Below, one piece after another: positions 59,132 to 64,000 of a DNA stretch of 64,000 nt. Under the pieces are notes generated by a model. That model did no database searches. It was given only the letters and a program-made list of their open reading frames with translations, and was not told the DNA's origin. Numbering within the stretch: position 1 is the first letter of the stretch; each line of letters opens with the position of its first letter. The position numbers and the translations under genes are program-made. The stretch covers positions 62,001 through 126,000 of the forward strand of contig NW_001799000.1 of assembly GCF_000165425.1 (NCBI RefSeq), given 5' to 3'. The stretch is from Paramecium tetraurelia (taxonomy: Eukaryota; Ciliophora; Oligohymenophorea; Peniculida; Parameciidae).

Positions 59132-62100
59132 ATGGACGTGAAGAAGAGTAAAAAGAAACCAGAATTGAATGAACAGTTATTTGTTGGCAATTACATTGAT
59201 GTTTTCCATCAAGGAAGCAAGTAACATAAGTTGGCGTACATTTTGTAAAAAAATGAAAAAGAAATCGAAATCACATATGATGGGTTATCTAAGAAGGATA
59301 ATGAGGTATGATGTATGTCCCCTAAGAATTCTAGATAATCAAATTATCGCAAAACAAGATCAACTTTGCTCGTAGATTCACCCAAAGTAAGCAAATTATT
59401 TACTTAAAGACTACACTGGAGAGGATTTCCGATAAAGCAAGACTTCACGGGATTACCTGAAATACTCGAGAGAGGATTGCGAGAAGAATATCAAGGAATT
59501 GAATTCAATAATGTAAAATAATTTCCAAGGTCTCTCTCCAATTGAAATATGTTTATCTGTGCGTGTGAGACAATTCATATGGTTGGACATGGTGCTCTCT
59601 AGCGAATTCCCATCAAAAGAATTGCCTGTAGCATTGGAATACATTAAAACCTACTACAACTTCATTAAGTGGTATTTCGAGTAGTTCCCAAAGTACTTTG
59701 CAGATGTAAGCTAATATTCTCACTAACTCAGTATATGAGATTCCAAAACAACTAAGAATTGTACATCCTAGACGAACGAGTCTCAATAGCAGCTTGTCTT
59801 TAGGAAGTCTGTGAAGCCTTCTGCATGCTATTTGGTTCCATATGGCGAGTCCTGAAATAAGAAAACTCTTTTTTCTACGTACGCCTATTCAAATTAAATT
59901 TAAGCTAAACTGCGACAATTTGTAACAGCAATTCGATAAATTCTTTCCCCCTTCCAGTTAATAAGGCTTCGTTGTGAATCCGAATATCGATGACTGGAAA
60001 CTATATTAAGGCGCATCAGATATCGTCAAATGCATCAAGAAGACATGGCCATTTTATTTGAGAACTATGTCTTTCTTCAAGTCAATAGGTGGACTTCAAG
60101 CTTGGGAAGGATTATTGAAACCCTAAGAAAACGGAGAATATAATTACATCCCTCTTAAGGCCATGAACAGGATAGTAATAACACAACAATACTTGTCCTC
60201 CTACTTCCAATTGTCTGATTAGGCTCAAATGGCCAAGAAAACATTCGAGTGGTTATAAAATAGAGTTAACAATTTGACAGTCTAAGATATCAAGGACACT
60301 GACATTGATTAAGTCAAAGAACTTACGTCAGATTATCAATATTACTTTCTGAAAGGATTCACAGAAGATCAACTAAATAAATTGACTGATGAAATCTAAT
60401 TACAATTAGCATTGAAATTCTTGAAGTCTTCCTTTTTGGAAAAGAGAGTGAAAGGCATAAGTGAGATTAAAGATTTCACTGAGAGATCCAAATATGAACA
60501 ATAGACAAGTCTTAAATTCAGGAGTTCCATTTCCAAAGATGATTTGATTAGATGGATATCACAAAATAGAATTCTAGACTACACTTTACTTGGAGATTCA
60601 GTTCATCCGGAATTAATCAAAAGATCAAGTGATGTAGCAGTGTTTTTATGTCGGAATCAAGCATTCCAAATTGATTACATAGACAAAATATGGAAAAACA
60701 ATCATGATAAACATGAGACTACTCAATTAGCTTTGTATGAATTCTTCAAGATTGTGTCTCCCTATTTAAGTTTCCAAGGAATCGAAAAACTGTATAATCA
60801 TATCTCCACTATTCCATACTCTAAATACAATGAAAATATTGTAAGCATGATTAAAACATTCACTGAGTCAGCATTGTCTTAGAAATTCCACGAATAACAA
60901 TTGCAATTGAAACCAGAAAAGAGGTTCATGACTTTTAATTAGTTGTGGGAATTGTTGTAAGATAGGGACGATCAATTAACTAATAGTGTCATTCAAGAAT
61001 AGTGTTTTTCAGCTGCCAGAATGATCATCTCCTAGATTCAATAAACCAAATAATTCATCTCATAATATTTTGGTAAGTGCTTCGAATTGATTGGTGCTCA
61101 TCAATCTGTCTACTAAGCTATTAGTCTTGTCCATTATTTCCTCGATAAATAATTCAAAGATGATATCATTGGTAAAAGGGAATTGATTCAATCCACAGAT
61201 GACAAATATAATATCATTGAACTCTTTGTTAAAGATATTGAAGTCTATATGGAAAAGGTCAGACAATATTTTAAGAATGACATCCCCCAAGACATCGTCA
61301 TCAATGGAGTCTAAAAGTTTAGTTAGAATGTATTCTTCAGATTATAAATGTTGAATTATCTCCTTTCATAAACACATCTTAAGATCACTTATGAATAAAC
61401 TGTCAGATTGTGGGATGCACTCTCTGCCAAAACCAAAGGGGGCATCCAAAAGAAAGAATTGAATAAGATCCTAATAACCAATTACTAAATAGATGTCAAC
61501 TCCTTTAGAATTTGCCCCATCTATTTCGATAAAGAAGGCGAATAAAAGTTCTTCAAGTAGGTCTTATGTAATCCAGACAGAAATGACTATGAAAAGTAAT
61601 ATCATTCTCATTTATTATTAGTTACACCATTGAGGATTTTGAATTGTTCCAAGTCTTCTTTAGATCATATAATCAATCTCATCAAACTTTGAAATATTTT
61701 AACAACTCTTCCAGATTCTTAGTTAATGATCACAATTTCGAAGGGAAATCTGCCATTTGGAACATCTTTGCTAAAGTCAAGGATCAATAATTATTAGAAT
61801 AAATCTCCTACTTTATTATTAACTTGTACACGTAACTAAATTCTAATCTTGATCAATAATGCGATAAGATCTATTAAGAAATGATGGACAAATGCTTAGA
61901 TTTGATTTAACAGCAATGTCCAAGCCTAACCACTAGATCAATCAATCTCTTATTGCAATTGTTCAACTACTTCTAAAGTGGTCCTCCTTCTAAGAAATCA
62001 ACTAAACCAATTAATTATACTCAATTCAAAGTGTAGATATAGTACCCCAATAATTTGGTTAAGTCTGTTGAATAAAAAGAAGGTGATACCACCACAATCA

Positions 62101-64000
62101 ATCAATGGAAATAAAAATTGGCTGAAGAATTACAGGTAGCATACTTACAATTGGACATCACTATAGAAAATAAACCCATTGAATAATAATACGATATTGT
62201 TGAAACCTTCGTCTGCTAAGCCTTTTATCAATTAGCCACTGTGAAGGTGAAGATTAACAACAAGAATCACCCTAAAAACTACCTTTCTTAAGAATAAAGG
62301 ACATTTGAGATTCTATTTAAATTACTAGACAAATAAGAAAGCATTGAATTTTTGAGTTAAGTCTGGGATCTAATAAATAGATTACCCATCAATATTATCA
62401 AAAAAAGGTAAGTAGAAACTTGTAAAGATTGGAAATAATACTTAGATCATCAATTTTTTGATATGTTTTATGTCTTACAAATCATATTAAAATTATTGGA
62501 TAATGAATAATGGAGTGAATAATTTAACAATTTTGATGGTGTAGATTTAATTACTTAAAAATTCCTAGGATAACAACTATAATTTTAATAACGTCCTCTT
62601 GAAATCAAATGTTGTTTGACTTATTTGGAAATATTGAGTCATCCATAAATTAAGATGAAAGAATCTCAATTAGTTGATTAAATTAAATCAAAAATTATTG
62701 AAGTTATCCAACAATTATGTCAATACATCAAGACCAAAAAAAAACTAGAATCTGGATAAAGGAAATCCCCTTAACAAAAGGAAATGAATGAAATTGAATC
62801 TCGTCTTCTCAGGAAATGCTTTTTGTAATTGGATGATGATGGCTGCAGATAATACATTAAGAATTCTGAATTAAATTAATAACTTTATGCCTTCTTTGTC
62901 GAACATGAAAATTAAGAACTGAAGAGAGAATATAGTTTATAATTACTAAACATGAAGAACACTCCAGAAAGTTAGCTATTAATTAAAATAATATTGGAGG
63001 ATGTTTTAAAGAATGTAATATCAAATAACAAATAAAAGTGTGATCATTTCTTTGAATTCTGTTGTAATTTAATATATCAAGAGAAAAACTTGAATATTCG
63101 AAATCTGAATTTTGAAGAATTATTAGTCTACATAAGGTAAAACTTGGAATAATTACCATGCAATGAAAACACTGTTAAGGATTAGGATAAAATTTTGATT
63201 GGCCTACTTAAATTGTTAAATGCATTAATCGATAGAATTCAGTCACTCTCAACTCACCAAGGGTTATTCGAATAAATACTTAGTTATTTGTTTGAAAATG
63301 AAGGAGAAACCAGATGCAAATGCAAGTCACAATAATCTAGAACAGCCGGGTTCCATTGCTTCTTTACTCTATTGAAATCTACTAAAAATATGCAAAAATT
63401 CTTAGATGTAGTGTCCCCTCTACATTATACTCATACTTGGAGAACAAAGAATTTCAATGATTGGAATATTCAAAGCAAATTTCATGAGAAATCGTCAACT
63501 GGATATGTTGGTCTCTATAATTTAGGATGTATTTGTTATATGAATTCCTTACTTCAATAGTTATATATGGTTCCTGCTTTTCGTGAAAAATTGTTATAAA
63601 TAGAAGACAAAAGCACAGGAGCATTAGAAGAGAATTTATTGCATTAATTAAAGTGCTTATTTTTGGCTCTTAAGCATTCATAGAAATAATATCACAATCC
63701 TAAGAAATTATGTCATGCCTTCAAAGATTTGGATGGACATCCAACAAATATATTTGAATAAATGGATGTTGATGAATTTTGCAATTTGTTGATGGATAGA
63801 ATAGAGTTAAGCATCAAATCAACTTCTGATGAAGATTTAGTTAAAAGAAATTTTGGAGGAGTGATATCTAATGAAATTATAGGAAAGACATGTCCACATT
63901 ACTCAGAAAGAGAGGAACCCTTCTTTGCTATTTCATTACCAGTGGCTAATAAGAAGAATCTAGAAGAATGTCTATAGACTTTGGTTCATGGGGATTTACT
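59132..64000 (+). CDS. Giant ubiquitin-specific protease, USP9X/USP24/USP34-like, 3' end missing
   Basis: A start at ATG 59132 and introns 59306-59334, 59387-59409, 59706-59731, 59879-59904 and 61596-61621 leave one frame open to the window edge, about 1,580 residues. The first 1,420 residues are helical, Leu/Gln/Lys-rich and repeat-like (GDSVHPELIKRSSDVAVFL, YALYEFFKIVSP-like blocks), as in the armadillo-like N-termini of USP9X and USP34. The catalytic C19 domain starts about 63490: GYVGLYNLGCICYMNSLLQQ carries the Cys box, with the nucleophile codon at 63534-63536. QMDVDEFCNLLMDRIE and NEIIGKTCPHYSEREEPFF follow. The His box lies beyond the edge. It removes ubiquitin from substrates. Confidence 0.87.

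Overview
The window is macronuclear-type DNA from a ciliate, almost certainly a Paramecium. It is very AT-rich. Long reading frames appear only when TAA and TAG are read as glutamine, and every gene I could close ends in TGA. Genes are interrupted by tiny introns, about 19-38 nt, mostly GTA...TAG. A standard-code reading breaks nearly every gene here into fragments. I therefore rebuilt the genes by hand with the ciliate code and tiny introns. For each complete model the spliced length is a multiple of three.

Left third (1-16.6 kb): a C2H2 zinc-finger/coiled-coil protein cut by the left edge, a theta-like glutathione S-transferase, a mitochondrial carrier, a small unknown, the ciliary protein CCDC113, a Nudix hydrolase, a membrane-anchored metallophosphoesterase, an unknown, a casein-kinase-1-like pseudokinase, a PP4-like phosphatase facing a small coiled protein, a long Gln-rich protein with a (TAA)9 tract, and a four-EF-hand protein.

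Middle (17-40 kb): one 2,734-residue secretory/membrane protein (Cys-rich part, beta-helix-like part, multi-span C-terminus) and two large TmcB/PAS-type membrane proteins that are paralogues of each other. Between the two lie a VIT1/CCC1 iron or manganese transporter, an SF-assemblin and a coiled protein.

Right third (40-64 kb): small unknowns, a 1,168-residue coiled coil, a protein with an RS-type tail, an N-myristoylated IQ/MORN protein, a serine D-Ala-D-Ala carboxypeptidase homologue (family S11), an ATP6AP2-like V-ATPase accessory protein, PEX7, a PAK-like and a PH-domain pseudokinase, a dual-specificity phosphatase, and a giant USP9X-like deubiquitinase that runs off the right edge.

Genes are packed closely on both strands, often 15-100 bp apart. 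There is no operon logic. Several products suggest cilia or basal bodies (CCDC113, SF-assemblin, perhaps the EF-hand and coiled proteins), signalling (three degenerate kinases, two phosphatases, PAS sensors) and organelle biology (PEX7, ATP6AP2, VIT1, carrier). I saw no tRNA, rRNA, CRISPR array, transposon or virus-like element. Function calls rest on motifs I recognised by eye and not on a database search.
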